A stretch of DNA of 64,000 nucleotides from Schistocephalus solidus (Eukaryota > Platyhelminthes > Cestoda > Diphyllobothriidea > Diphyllobothriidae), in NCBI GenBank assembly GCA_017591395.1, contig WEDG01000348.1:1-64000 (forward strand), read 5' to 3'. The position numbers were made by a program, and so were the translations under genes. Below the pieces are notes generated by a model. It did no database searches, had not been told where the DNA came from, and saw only the letters and a program-made list of their open reading frames with translations. This document shows positions 11,588-21,837 of the stretch, in pieces; positions within the stretch are counted from its first letter, which is position 1; the number at the start of each line of letters is the position of its first letter.

Positions 11588-12115
11588 ACTGTCCTCATTG
11601 CTACCGCACCTTCACCTCACGTATCGGCCTGGTCGGTTACTGTCGAATCTATCGCACAGAGACTGGTGAACCAGTGCCTGGAGCACAAACACACAGCAGA
11701 GATCACCGCCTCCACTGCCCTCACTATCCTCGCGCATTCATTCATCGCATGGGCCTATTCGGTCACATGCGCATCCATGACAGTGGAATTCACCGTAACG
11801 CCGACAACACCGATACCCCATGCGCACCCTCCGCTCCTGCCATTCATACCGTCACTGTCACCCCCACTACAATGAATGACATCCCCCCCAGCCTCTCCTG
11901 ATTTCTCCTGCACAAATTCCACCCGAAAATTGTACTCACGCATCGGCCTGGTCGGTCACCTGCGAATCCATCGCACGGAGGCTGGTGAACCACTGCCTGG
12001 AGCTCCGACGTACAGTCGAAGCGCCAACCCCCCACTGCCCTCACTGCTCCCGTACATTTACACATCGCATGGGCCTATTAGGACACAGGTGCCTCCACAA
12101 CAACCTGTGGTAAAC
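11588..12115 (+). pseudogene. LINE C2H2 finger region, left arm (frameshifted)
   Basis: The upstream frame has LNCPHCYRTFTSRIGLVGYC (finger 1, first His replaced by Tyr), the linker TETGEPVPGAQTHS, and CPHYPRAFIHRMGLFGHMRIH (finger 2, second Cys replaced by Tyr). A 7-C run at about 11883 then shifts the frame. Finger 3 keeps YSRIGLVGHLRIH but has lost its cysteines, and a second frameshift at the 6-C run near 12026 breaks finger 4 (HCPHCSRTFTHRMG type). The right-arm copy, with one C fewer at both runs, keeps one open frame. Upstream translation from 11524 comes from the MITE and is not part of the LINE. Confidence 0.8.
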
Positions 12116-12344
12116 CACCGGAGGCTAAGCCACATCAGCGCACATTACCTTTACCAATACATAGACAACACCCTCAAGTACCTGAGAATATCACGGTTTC
12201 CTAGAAACCATGGCTGGGAAGGCTGCCAATCTGACGCTTACACCAATTCACGCAGTCGGCGCAGTGTATGTGCTGTGTGTGTCAAGTGGCTGACCAGTGG
12301 ACTGGGAGTCAGACGGCGATGGCTCCTCCATATCCCTTGAGTAA

Positions 12345-13560
12345 GTAAATCCTGGTGTGTGCGTTATGGGGGCCAGGTCGTGCTGTGGCGCGCGAAGACG
12401 GGTAGGCCGACCCGTCAGTCAATGCGCCCACTCCCACATCAGACAACTGACCGGGTGGGACGGTGGTTTGATTGTGAGGGTGGGGGAGAGAGTGAGGTCG
12501 ACGGCTCAGCACATGTTCCTCACTATAAACAATCTGACGCGCTTGAAACTATCACGATGCGCTAACAGCCGTGGCTTGGAAGGTTGCCAACTGACGGGAA
12601 AACTCGGACAACGTGGTCAGCCCAATGTGTATTTGTTTGCAGTGGCTGAATGACGGACTGAGAGCCAGGCTGCAATGGCTCCTTCTTAATGTGGCCTTTA
12701 TGGCATTCCTACTCCTTGGGATCCGAGCCTGGTGTGGTAGTACGCCCAGGGGCGGCTCCGGCCGCGCCAACCACACGCGCCCTCCCTCGCCTCCGGTCTT
12801 CTTCAATCTATGATGGCACCGAGCTCAGTTAGGGGAGGAGGAGAGAGTGCGGTAGCAATAAGCTTCGGGGTTTGAAAGGTCGTCAACTGACAATTAAACT
12901 TAGAACTCGCAGTCAGTCCAATGTGTGTTGTGTGGAGTGGCTGACTGGTGGTCTGAGAGTCAGGCTGCGATGGCTCCTTCTTAACGTGACTTCTGGCTAT
13001 CTCACACGTGTGAGATGTAAGCCATTCAACCCCCTGTTATGAGAAATGCTGGCGCTTGTGTTTGGGGGGCCAGGTCGTGTACGCAGTACACGTAGACTAG
13101 GTCACCAGCAGCTGCGCCCACTTCTGCATCAGACAACTGACCGGCTCGGATGGAGGTCTGCCTGTTGGGGGTGGGGGAGAGAATGAGGTCGACGGCTCAG
13201 CGCATTGTCTTCACTATAAACAATCTGACGGGCTTGAAACTATCATGGTGTGCTAAAAGCCGTGGCTTGGAAGGTTGCCAACTGTCGCGATAACTCGGAC
13301 CGCGTGGTCAGCCCAATGTGTGTTTTGTGTGGAGTGGCTGATTGGCGGACTGAGAGTCAGGCTGCAATGGCTCCTTCTTAATGTGGCCTTTTGTTTCACT
13401 CCCACTCCATGGGATCCGAGCCAGGTGTGGTGGTACGCCTAGGGGCGGCTCCGGCCGCGCCAGCCACCTGCACCCTCTCCCATCTCCGGTCTTCTTGACT
13501 CTTTCATGACATCGGCCTCAGGTGGGGGAGGAGGAGAGTGTGTGGTAGATGCAGCGCAAG
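12345..13560 (+). repeat. Tandem duplication inside the LINE 3' tail
   Basis: GCCAGGTCGTG occurs at about 12372 and 13070, GTCGACGGCTCAGC at about 12498 and 13190, and GGCTCCTTCTTAA at about 12678, 12972 and 13370. The main period is about 695 bases with one extra partial unit. The corresponding tails of copies A (43277-44118) and B (36716-37312) have a single, shorter version. Confidence 0.75.
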
Positions 13561-14639
13561 TCTAATTTCACTTTTAACTAAATCATGCGCAACTCACCAT
13601 CCCTGCACCACCCTTCCGTGGAGCATACGGTGGATATCGCCGAACGCGACGTTCGAACAATCTTGTGTTCGTGCGCCTTTCCTCTGCTTACGCCAATTCT
13701 CAGTGCTAACGCCCTAAAGAACTTTTGACGAGTTTATATGTGTTAGTCAGAAGAATGGCCCTACTGGTCTTATGATTAGTATGCGGTCATGTCCTCTGTC
13801 CTCTCCCCCGTTATCTGCCTGACTCGTGGCTTGCAATTTTAAGGGTGCGTGTTGTACAACCTGGCCTTACGTCGAGCAGTATACTCAGCAGTATATATCA
13901 GCAGTAACAGCAGCAGATCGTGCTTCTTGTAAAAAGAGAACATGGATGAACCAATGCAAACTATGATTAATCAAAGGGAAATAACCATGGTAAACACCAG
14001 TGCCCCGGACGATATTTCGGATGAGTGGGCCGGCCAATACGAATTCGGCCGAGTCATCAGTGAGATTAGTAGATGCAAACGGAGTTTAGAAGGTAGGAAA
14101 GCACGATTTTCAAAGGCAGATGCGTCTCTGTACTATTTATGAAACAAGAGTTAGAGGACCATCTTGCGGCCATGTTAATTTACTTATAAGTCGAAGACTT
14201 TAAAACTGAGTGGAAAATTTTCTAGTGCATCTAAACAACCGTCCATAAGACGATTCAAAAGGAAGCAACTGAGCTAAACGATAACACGTGAAGGAATAAG
14301 TTCACGCAGATACTGTCCTACAGGATGAAAACGAAGTAGGAACATCGGATATAAGCAAAAGCACGCACAATCTTTAAGAAGATGGAAATTGATTTTTTTG
14401 TCGTTACATGCGAGCGAAGCAGTTATTGTTTACCATGGTAAGATTGCCGACCGAAAAGAAGCCGGAAAAATGAGAATAACTTAAGAAGGATAGAATTCTG
14501 GTTTGTTGATGGGATTTAACTGCGCCTACGCCATTATTCAAAGCTGCTGACCGGGAACGAGGCCCGATAAATGTTTTTCTGCTCATTTATCGTCATCGTC
14601 TAACCATTATCCAATCCTAGGCTGGCAGCAATCGGTGCT

Positions 14640-14880
14640 TATCTCGCGACCCGTTACTCGATCCGTACTTAAGTCAAACACGTTACCATTAATCTCCGGG
14701 CTCATGTCCTGGCTATTGCAACCGGATATATGCAAAGCCACAGGGGAATGGCGTTCACCGGTCTATTCTTATTGTAAAACGGCACTTTTCGGGTTCACGT
14801 TCCACATCTTCCCAGCTTCTGGCTGCCTGATGTCAGCCTATAAGACAGAAATGGCAATTCATGTCTACTATGGGCTTGTC
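14640..14880. mobile_element. Diverged SINE fragments, probably an inverted pair
   Basis: The reverse complement of 14640-14705 reads GAGCCCGGAGATTAATGGTA and ACGTGTTTGACTTAAGTACG, which resembles the SINE head. On the plus strand 14825-14870 (TGATGTCAGCCTATAAGACA then GAAATGGCAATTCATGTC) resembles the SINE body. Both are worn. Confidence 0.4.
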
Positions 14881-17580
14881 GTCAGAGCAGCCCAATTTAT
14901 GAGAGCTGGTCTTCAGGTGGCCGTTAGTGAGGTCTCTAGACCAGAGCTCCAAGCCAAGATGGAATCCTCCGTCCTGCAAGCATAACATGTGAGCCAATGC
15001 CACCACCACTCCCACATGTTTCCTTAAGGACCGATGAACTTAGGAGATCTTAGGGACATTCACTTTCGAGACGGCCCACAGTACCTGATTGGTCAATCGC
15101 GGTCTTTTCCACCTCATCCAGGGAAATAACGGTCCTTTGAAAACTGCGCAGTCTATATCGTAACCTTAGGACAGAATAAAAAGTTGGAGGACAGTTGACA
15201 AACGTGAAACATGAAAGACGGGAAGAGAATCCAAAAAGCCAACAACTTTTCCTCCCGACTTAAGTGGTGGGTAGATCGGTGGGAACAATCTTCCTCCATT
15301 GCCCGCGCCCAAACCTTGGGGAGGGATCTTCTTCTGATTAAAGCCAAATGTCGGCGGTAGACAGAAACTTAATCTAAAAGCCAATCAGTAGCAGTTTCTA
15401 TGGGAACGCGTTCATCGAAGTTGTTTGCTTTTGCACACCTCTTGAAGGTGGCGCCTGGGCAGATACTGCGCAATGCAAATTGACTGAAAAGGCACCTTTA
15501 ACGCCTCGGGCACAGGATTGCCTCCTAACCGTCAAAAGTAACTGTAACCTTCAGAAATGAAGCTTCCAAACTGTGCAGGACTGTGTTGCTGCAATAGCTA
15601 ATTCAGAGGATGTCTTTGTAAGTGAAAGGTCCCTCCAGTAGTCTTTTACCCGAAGGTCTGACAAGGTAAATTCATACAAGTAAATTCATACAAGAATTTC
15701 AGAGGCAAGTGAAAGATAAGGAAATGCAGTTGGATCATGGATGAAAAGACGACGTACGAGTCTGGTCACCATAAATTATGAAATATGTGCCTTGTCCACA
15801 AGTACCAATGCGACGCGATCACGTTAACCTCACTTCAACCTAAGGTCTTCTGACCGAATGATAAAATTTTTTGATCTAGTATAGTCAACTGCATACCAAC
15901 CTCCTAGAACAGGTTCTGAACAAACCAAGGAGGACCTGAGGAGGGGAAAATATACCGGCGGCTTATAGCCTGTTAAAGAAGGGCTAGGAGAATAAAAAAA
16001 AACATCTGCAAGACTGAGGAAAACTGGGATTAAAATACTTTGACACAACTTTCATCCCGACTGTTGAGCTTCTAGACTGACTTGAACGACTTAGCCGCGC
16101 AATCGCCGTCTCCTGATGATACGGACACCGCAACTCAACTGACAACGAGAAAACTGACTCTCTATACAGGCTCCGGCTGTTACCTAAGATCGAAAGCACT
16201 TGGAGTGCGCTGACGGTATTTGAGACAAAGGAGCATGTGACTGCGGAATGCCCTCGCTCCAGTTGCATACCACCGCTGCAGCATGTAACAATCGAATTGC
16301 GACAAGCAAACGACACTAACAGTTTATCGAATTCTTCGGATTACCAGTGGTGCCGAACAATCGCTCGTTACTCTACCGTCCGTCGGGCCAACGACCTCAC
16401 CCACATATAGAACAACCCCTCACTACCGCCTGCTTTTACGATTCCGCTAAGAGAAGAAATTTTCACGCAGTTGCATTCTACGTCAGCCGTTCACCTATTA
16501 GAGCCATGCAATTTCGCGCTTATTTGTGCGGCATTCCAGATAAAAAGTTTGGCCGATGGTGTAAACAGATTTTCAAGTGGGCTGACCCATGTGTTAACCG
16601 AATACAAAAAACAGCAAATATGCCAGAAAAAATTAGAACGATTTAATTTTTTTCTTTCGTGGAATTTAAAATCGAAAATATGCGGTACCGGTTCAAACAA
16701 TATGAGATATCGCTTCTAGTGTTAAATCAGAAATTGTTTCAGGAAAATTCACCAGAACGCACTTTAACCCACTACGATTCAGGAACAGTTGTGGTTCAAA
16801 TGGTTGCTAAGTGGTAGGAGAGTTGGGTCCATCTTTAGGACGGACGGCCCGACAACAATGGCCATTGACTAAGTAGCCTTTATCACAGTTTGGTTTTTTG
16901 CACGAAATGCGGAACACTCCCATGAGCGAGGCCTGATGCATGTGGCGTTAGAGCCCATATCGTATATTGTACGCGTAGGCTGACTGTTTAGCTCTGTTAA
17001 CCACGACACCTATGACCGCCTTCAATTGTTTTGGCTTTATCACGCCACTAGAAGGGATGAGTGTGGGAGAAGTGTGGGAGAAGTGTGTGAGCTAATGCAA
17101 CGCATGCTCACTCCACAGTAAGCAAGCTCATTTTGCACCCACCTGGGGAGCGAGGCAGTATTTAGTTACGGTTGGTTTCGTTGTTTTGTCTTTTGGCTTG
17201 GTGATCTCTGCTCAATCTGCAACCTGATTTTTTTTATGGATTCTAACTGTCACTTGCGCTACTTGTAAGCTTACATTTTCGGCTATGGCATGGGAATACG
17301 GGCACCCCGTAGTACAGGGGGTCTCTCGCGCTTTGAGTTTGGGTTATTAAGACGAGAGTTGATTAGGATTAATGCTAGGATACGGAATCAGCACCACCTC
17401 TGGAATTTATCGTAAGGCCGACTGCAGCAGTGGGAGTACAAATTCCCGTATCTGCCCCATTTTCTTAACTTTGTTCCCAAATATTCATTTTCTTTTGTGT
17501 CATGGTGTGTAAAGAAATCGAAATTCATGTAGCATATCTGAATTTATCGTTGTTGAAATCACTTACAGTAGATGTGCTAT

Positions 17581-17866
17581 TGTAACGGTTGGTCGGCCAA
17601 GGTTTGGCGGGCATTTTGAAATTACTAATTCAGTTTCTATTTCGTTTCCCTTCGTTAAGGTTACCACAATCACCACTCAACCGGTTGATCCTTCGGACAC
17701 CCTCCTCCAGATTTGACTTCGGTTCAATCTCCTATCCCCCGACCCTCTACCTCTCACTTATCTTTACTACTTGGCTTTTATAAATTTTCTGTGTTCTTGT
17801 TAAATATGATATCTATTCACTCATTTAATAAACACTTCTAATACATACTCAATACTCTTACTCGGC
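17581..17866 (+). mobile_element. Possible LTR-like segment
   Basis: The segment begins TGTAACGGTTGGTCGGCCAA and holds TATAAATTTTC near 17778 and AATAAACACTTC at 17827. It is followed by TTTGGGCGCAGACATTGC, which looks like the start of a primer-binding region. No second copy exists in the window, so a long terminal repeat is only a suggestion. The short open frame after it (17872-18072, no ATG start) could be a gag remnant, but I see no motif. Confidence 0.25.
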
Positions 17867-18057
17867 CACATTTGGGCGCAGACATTGCAATTGAACGGTC
17901 TGCTAACACATCCCCTTCAGGAAACATTTCTACAGAGAATTTAGCAATCGAATCTGCGAATTTAACCATACCGACGGATACCAACTCGCCTCCCAACGAG
18001 AAGGTAAAACAGGACGTCTCATTAATGCTAGTCAAAACTTTGAAGCGTTTTTTCAAC

Positions 18058-18414
18058 TCAAAAAATACTTAAATAGGGTTGTTATAGTGACTATCTTGTA
18101 GCCTAATCCCAAGATAGTTCATTCACGTTAGATTACCAGCTTTTGATGCAGATAATTTCCGGCCGCCTGCAAAAACTACCCTATGTAAAAAAGTTTACTT
18201 AAGTAGTAGGCATTTTCACATTGATTTTAAATGCCACTATAAATTCAAATTATTTTATAGCAAACATGCTCAAAATATCATTTCATTTAGGAAGTTGTTA
18301 GAAAATTACGCCTTTCTCGCATTTTATATTCGAATAAAGGGCATCAATCGGTTTAAAAAAGGTCTCTCATCATGAGGTTTTTTTAAGATTTAAACTCTCC
18401 ATTCATAAAGAATC
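18058..18414 (+). repeat. AT-rich dispersed repeat
   Basis: TACTTAAATAGGGTTGTTAT at 18067, CCAGCTTTTGATGCAG near 18138, TTTACTTAAGTAGTAGGCAT at 18195 and TTTTATAGCAAACATGC near 18253 match the family at 8880-9340. It ends where the right palindrome arm starts (18415). Confidence 0.7.
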
Positions 18415-18520
18415 GTAGGGCCATTCTTCTGACTAACACATATAAACTCGTCAAGAGTTCTTTAGGGCGTTAGCACTGAGAATTGGCGTAAGCAGAGGAA
18501 AGGCGCACGAACACAAGATT

Positions 18521-20591
18521 GTTCGAACGTTGCGTTCGGCGATATCCACCGTATGCTCCCCGGAAGGGTGGTGCAGGGACGGTGAGTTGCACATGATTTA
18601 GTTAAAAGTGAAATTAGACTTGCGCTGCATCTACCACACACTCTCCTCCTCCCCCACCTGAGGCCGGTGTCATGAAAGAGTCAAGAAGACCGGAGATGGG
18701 AGAGTGTGCAGGTGGCTGGCGCGGCCGGAGCCGCCCCTAGGCGTACCACCACACCTGGCTCGGATCCCACGGAGTGGGAGTGAAACAAAAGGCAACATTA
18801 AGAAGGAGCCATTGCAGCCTGACTCTCAGTCCGCCAATCAGCCACTCCACACAAAACGCACATTGGGCTGACCACGCGGTCCGATTTATCGCGTCAGTTG
18901 GCAACCTTCCAAGCCACGGCTTTTAGCACACCGTGATAGTTTCAAGCCCGTCAGATTGTTTATAGTGAAGACAATGCGCTGAGCCGTCGACCTCATTCTC
19001 TCCCCCACCCCCCACAGGCAGACCTCCATCCGAGCCGGTCAGTTGTCTGATGCAGAAGTGGGCGCAGCTGCTGGTGACCTAGTCTACGTGTACTTCGTAC
19101 ACGACCTGGCCCCCCAAACACAAGCGCCAGCATTTCTCACAACAGGGGGTTGAATGGCTTACATCTCACACGTGTGAGATAGCCAGAAGTCACGTTAAGA
19201 AGGAGCCATCGCAGCCTGACTCTCAGACCACCAGTCAGCCACTCCACACAACACACATTGGACTGACTGCGAGTTCTAAGTTTAATTGTCAGTTGGCGAC
19301 CTTTCAAACCCCGAAGCTTATTGCTACCGCACTCTCTCCTCCTCCCCTAACTGAGCTCGGTGCCATCATAGATTGAAGAAGACCGGAGGCGAGGGAGGGC
19401 GCGTGTGGTTGGCGCGGCCGGAACCGCCCCTGGGCGTACCACCACACCAGGCTCGGATCCCACCAAGTAGGAATGCCATAAAGGCCACATTAAGAAGGAG
19501 CCATTGCAGCCTGGCTCTCAGTCCGTCATTCAGCCACTGCACACAAATACACATTGGGCTGACCACGTTGTCCGAGTTTTCCCGTCAGTTGGCAACCTTC
19601 CAAGCCACGGCTGTTAGCGCATCGTGATAGTTTCAAGCGCGTCAGATTGTTTATAGTGAGGAACATGTGCTGAGCCGTCGACCTCACTCTCTCCCCCACC
19701 CTCACAATCAAACCACCGTCCCACCCGGTCAGTTGTCTGATGTGGGAGTGGGCGCATTGACTGACGGGTCGGCCTACCCGTCTTCGCGCGCCACAGCACG
19801 ACCTGGCCCCCATAACGCACACACCAGGATTTACTTACTCAAGGGATATGGAGGAGCCATCGCCGTCTGACTCCCCAGTCCACTGGTCAGCCACTTGACA
19901 CACACAGCACATACACTGCGCCGACTGCGTGAATTGGTGTAAGCGTCAGATTGGCAGCCTTCCCAGCCATGGTTTCTAGGAAACCGTGATATTCTCAGGT
20001 ACTTGAGGGTGTTGTCTATGTATTGGTGAAGGTAATGTGCGCTGATGTGGCTTAGCCTCCGGTGGTTTACCACAGGTTGCTGTGGAGGCACCTGTGTCCT
20101 AATAGGCCCATGTGGTGTGTAAATGTACGGGAGCAGTGAGGGCAGTGGGGGTTGGCGCTTCGACTGTACGTCGGAGCTCCAGGCAGTGGTTCACCAGCCT
20201 CCGTGCGATGGATTCGCAGGTGACCGACCAGGCCGATGCGTGAGTACAATTTTCGGGTGGAATTTGTGCAGGAGAAATCAGGAGAGGCTGGGGGGATGTC
20301 ATTCATTGTAGTGGGGGTGACAGTGACGGTATGAATGGCAGGAGCGGAGGGTGCGCATGGGGTATCGGTGTTGTCGGCGTTACGGTGAATTCCACTGTCA
20401 TGGATGCGCATGTGACCGAATAGGCCCATGCGATGAATGAATGCGCGAGGATAGTGAGGGCAGTGGAGGCGGTGATCTCTGCTGTGTGTTTGTGCTCCAG
20501 GCACTGGTTCACCAGTCTCTGTGCGATAGATTCGACAGTAACCGACCAGGCCGATACGTGAGGTGAAGGTGCGGTAGCAATGAGGACAGTT
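18521..20591 (-). mobile_element. 5'-truncated LINE 3' part in right arm
   Basis: Mirror image of 11588-13655: fingers at 20060-20591, then the enlarged duplicated 3' tail down to GTTCGAACGTTGCGTTCGGC at 18521. Confidence 0.85.
20060..20591 (-). pseudogene. LINE C2H2 finger region, right arm (single open frame)
   Basis: One uninterrupted minus-strand frame covers four finger units in two pairs. Finger 1 is CPHCYRTFTSRIGLVGYCRIY (both His changed). Finger 2 is CPHYPRAFIHRMGLFGHMRIH (second Cys changed). Finger 3 is FSCTNSTRKLYSRIGLVGHL (second Cys changed). Finger 4 is CPHCSRTFTHHMGLLGHRCLH, with all four ligands present. The linkers TETGEPVPGA and TEAGEPLPGAPTYS separate the members of each pair. 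The frame extends upstream to 20654 through MITE sequence, which is a fortuitous fusion. The product would be a fragment of a retrotransposon protein, not a host transcription factor. Confidence 0.75.
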
Positions 20592-20765
20592 TAGCCTAAT
20601 CATGACTCTAACCCCAAATCTAACATTAAATTCAAACTTAAACCTAACCCTCACCTCAATCCTAAGCGTAATTTCCTTTGAATTTGGCGCAAAGCTACAT
20701 GCATTGTGGGTGGTTCCTTCTCCCGTGTCCTGTGTAGGCGGCCATACAAGTCATCCTTATCATAG
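20592..20765 (-). mobile_element. MITE end, right arm copy
   Basis: Mirror of 11420-11587, ending in GCGGCCATACAAGTCATCCT near 20739-20758. The interior has the CCTAACC/CTCTAACCCC repeat pattern, the complement of the TTAGGG-like interior. Confidence 0.75.
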
Positions 20766-20877
20766 TAACCGTGTAGCTCTCGGGAAGAATAATCTGGAAA
20801 TCGCTTTCCGGAAAATATTTTGAAACACTTATGACCTCCAGATGGGCCGAAGAAAGGTCTTTTTTATCTTGTCGACC

Positions 20878-21345
20878 AGGTATAGTCAGTGACTGATTTC
20901 ATGAAATGTTAACCAAAATTTGTAAATGTGTTTTCGATTAGGAAGGGTTACTCAGGTGAGGTTATAAAATCGATAATTTTGCGGCATAACCCCAGAATAT
21001 TTTGAAAAAGTCGGGATGTCGGCTTTTTATCGCACTTTTTCTGTCACCTGCGGAAACCATACTCTTTAAAAAGTGATTACTTAAGTACTATGCATCGTTC
21101 TACTTATTTCATAGGTCCCAATCAATTCAAAGACAGTTTATTGAAAATTTGCACATTAACATCCTTCCACGTACTCATTTTATAGCCAATCTTGTCTTCT
21201 TCACATTTTACGCTCACTGAAAGGGTAATTTTCGGTTTTGAAAAAGTTTCTGCTTATGGGTTTTTTTAGATCGTAAAAAAGGCTTTCTATAAATGCTATT
21301 CATGAAGTATACAACAAAGCCTGTATCCATTAAAAAAATATGAAA
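20878..21345 (+). repeat. AT-rich dispersed repeat spanning palindrome boundary
   Basis: GTCAGTGACTGATTTCATGA, AATGTTAACCAAAATTTGTA, TTTTGCGGCATAACCCCAGA and GATTACTTAAGTACTATGCA follow the family order. The first part lies inside the right arm and the rest outside it. The same passage on the minus strand of 21520-21836 shows that the family is continuous across position 21075. Confidence 0.7.
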
Positions 21346-21519
21346 ATTTTATGGTTTCTGCTTAGGGCAATAGCAAAATGTGCGATTTTACTTCCGCGCA
21401 AAGTACACAGCCGGTAGACTAAAAACTCCGAACGCAAGTAAAACCGCAAATCTGGCTCAATATTATTGGCGAATTGGAATTTTTTTTTAATAAAAACCTA
21501 AATATACTCTTCCTTTGAT

Positions 21520-21836
21520 TATGGCATTTGAGGATAAGGTAATTTTCTATCAAATTAGTACAAAACGAATTTTTTGACACGTTTTAAAGTATATTTGAAT
21601 AAAGGCGTCGAGACTCAATATTAACAAGGCATACTATTTAAGTGATAATTTGTTTTATTCAGCGTGGTTTTGCAGGCGGCCAAAAAGAAGTTTATTCAAA
21701 AGCGAACATTCCGACATGTTTGAAACAATACGGGATCACGCCGCAAAATTTTCGCTATTATAATCCCACTTAAATGATCCGCCCTAATCAGAATTTCGTT
21801 GAACACTTGGTGAGATAGATCAATGACTGTATATCT
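21520..21836 (-). repeat. AT-rich dispersed repeat, inverted
   Basis: On the minus strand CAGTCATTGATCTATCTCAC, GCGAAAATTTTGCGGCGTGA, TTTGGCCGCCTGCAAAACCA and ATCACTTAAATAGTATGCC match 20878-21100 in order. It abuts the Penelope RT at 21838. Confidence 0.65.
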
Positions 21837-21837
21837 G

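Larger units (their letters stand above)
11588..13655 (+). mobile_element. 5'-truncated LINE 3' part in left arm
   Basis: Two finger pairs (11588-12115) are followed by an enlarged LINE 3' tail that ends with CATACGGTGGATATCGCCGA and ACGCGACGTTCGAACAATC. The 5' truncation lies inside the finger region. The copy on the other arm is at 18521-20591 on the minus strand. Confidence 0.85.
11103..13764. repeat. Left arm of ~10 kb palindrome
   Basis: The arm starts CACTTTTTAAAGAGTATGG and ends AGAAGAATGGCCCTAC. The reverse complement of 18415-21075 matches along its whole length. By eye the arms differ at roughly 1-2 % of positions; I did not compute an alignment. Examples are C7 versus C6 near 11883 and C6 versus C5 near 12026, plus scattered substitutions such as GTGTACGCAGTACAC versus GTGTACGAAGTACAC near 13076. 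The arm contains an AT-rich repeat end, a MITE end, LINE fingers and a LINE tail. Confidence 0.92.
13765..18057. other. Palindrome loop: anonymous sequence
   Basis: This is most of the ~4.65 kb spacer between the inverted arms. I see no transposase, RT or host gene in it. It holds SINE scraps near 14640-14880, an LTR-like stretch near 17581-17866, and short frames (for example 13942-14142, 15984-16316 and 16347-16646) without recognisable motifs. Confidence 0.5.
18415..21075. repeat. Right arm of ~10 kb palindrome
   Basis: Inverted near-identical partner of 11103-13764. At its outer end the AT-rich repeat continues without a break into 21076-21345, whereas the left arm's outer end joins an unrelated Penelope-type tail. 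The right arm is therefore probably the original location and the left arm the inverted copy. This is inference from the repeat continuity. Confidence 0.92.

Noticed and set aside
12309..12813. Several open frames in the LINE 3' tail, conserved between the palindrome arms (12309-12813 and 19366-19870)
   Set aside because: They are conserved only because the DNA of the arms is nearly identical. They overlap on both strands, and copies A and B do not keep them intact.
20060..20654. A 195-residue zinc-finger gene on the minus strand
   Set aside because: It is the LINE finger region fused by chance to MITE sequence upstream; several zinc ligands are mutated and the mirror copy is frameshifted.
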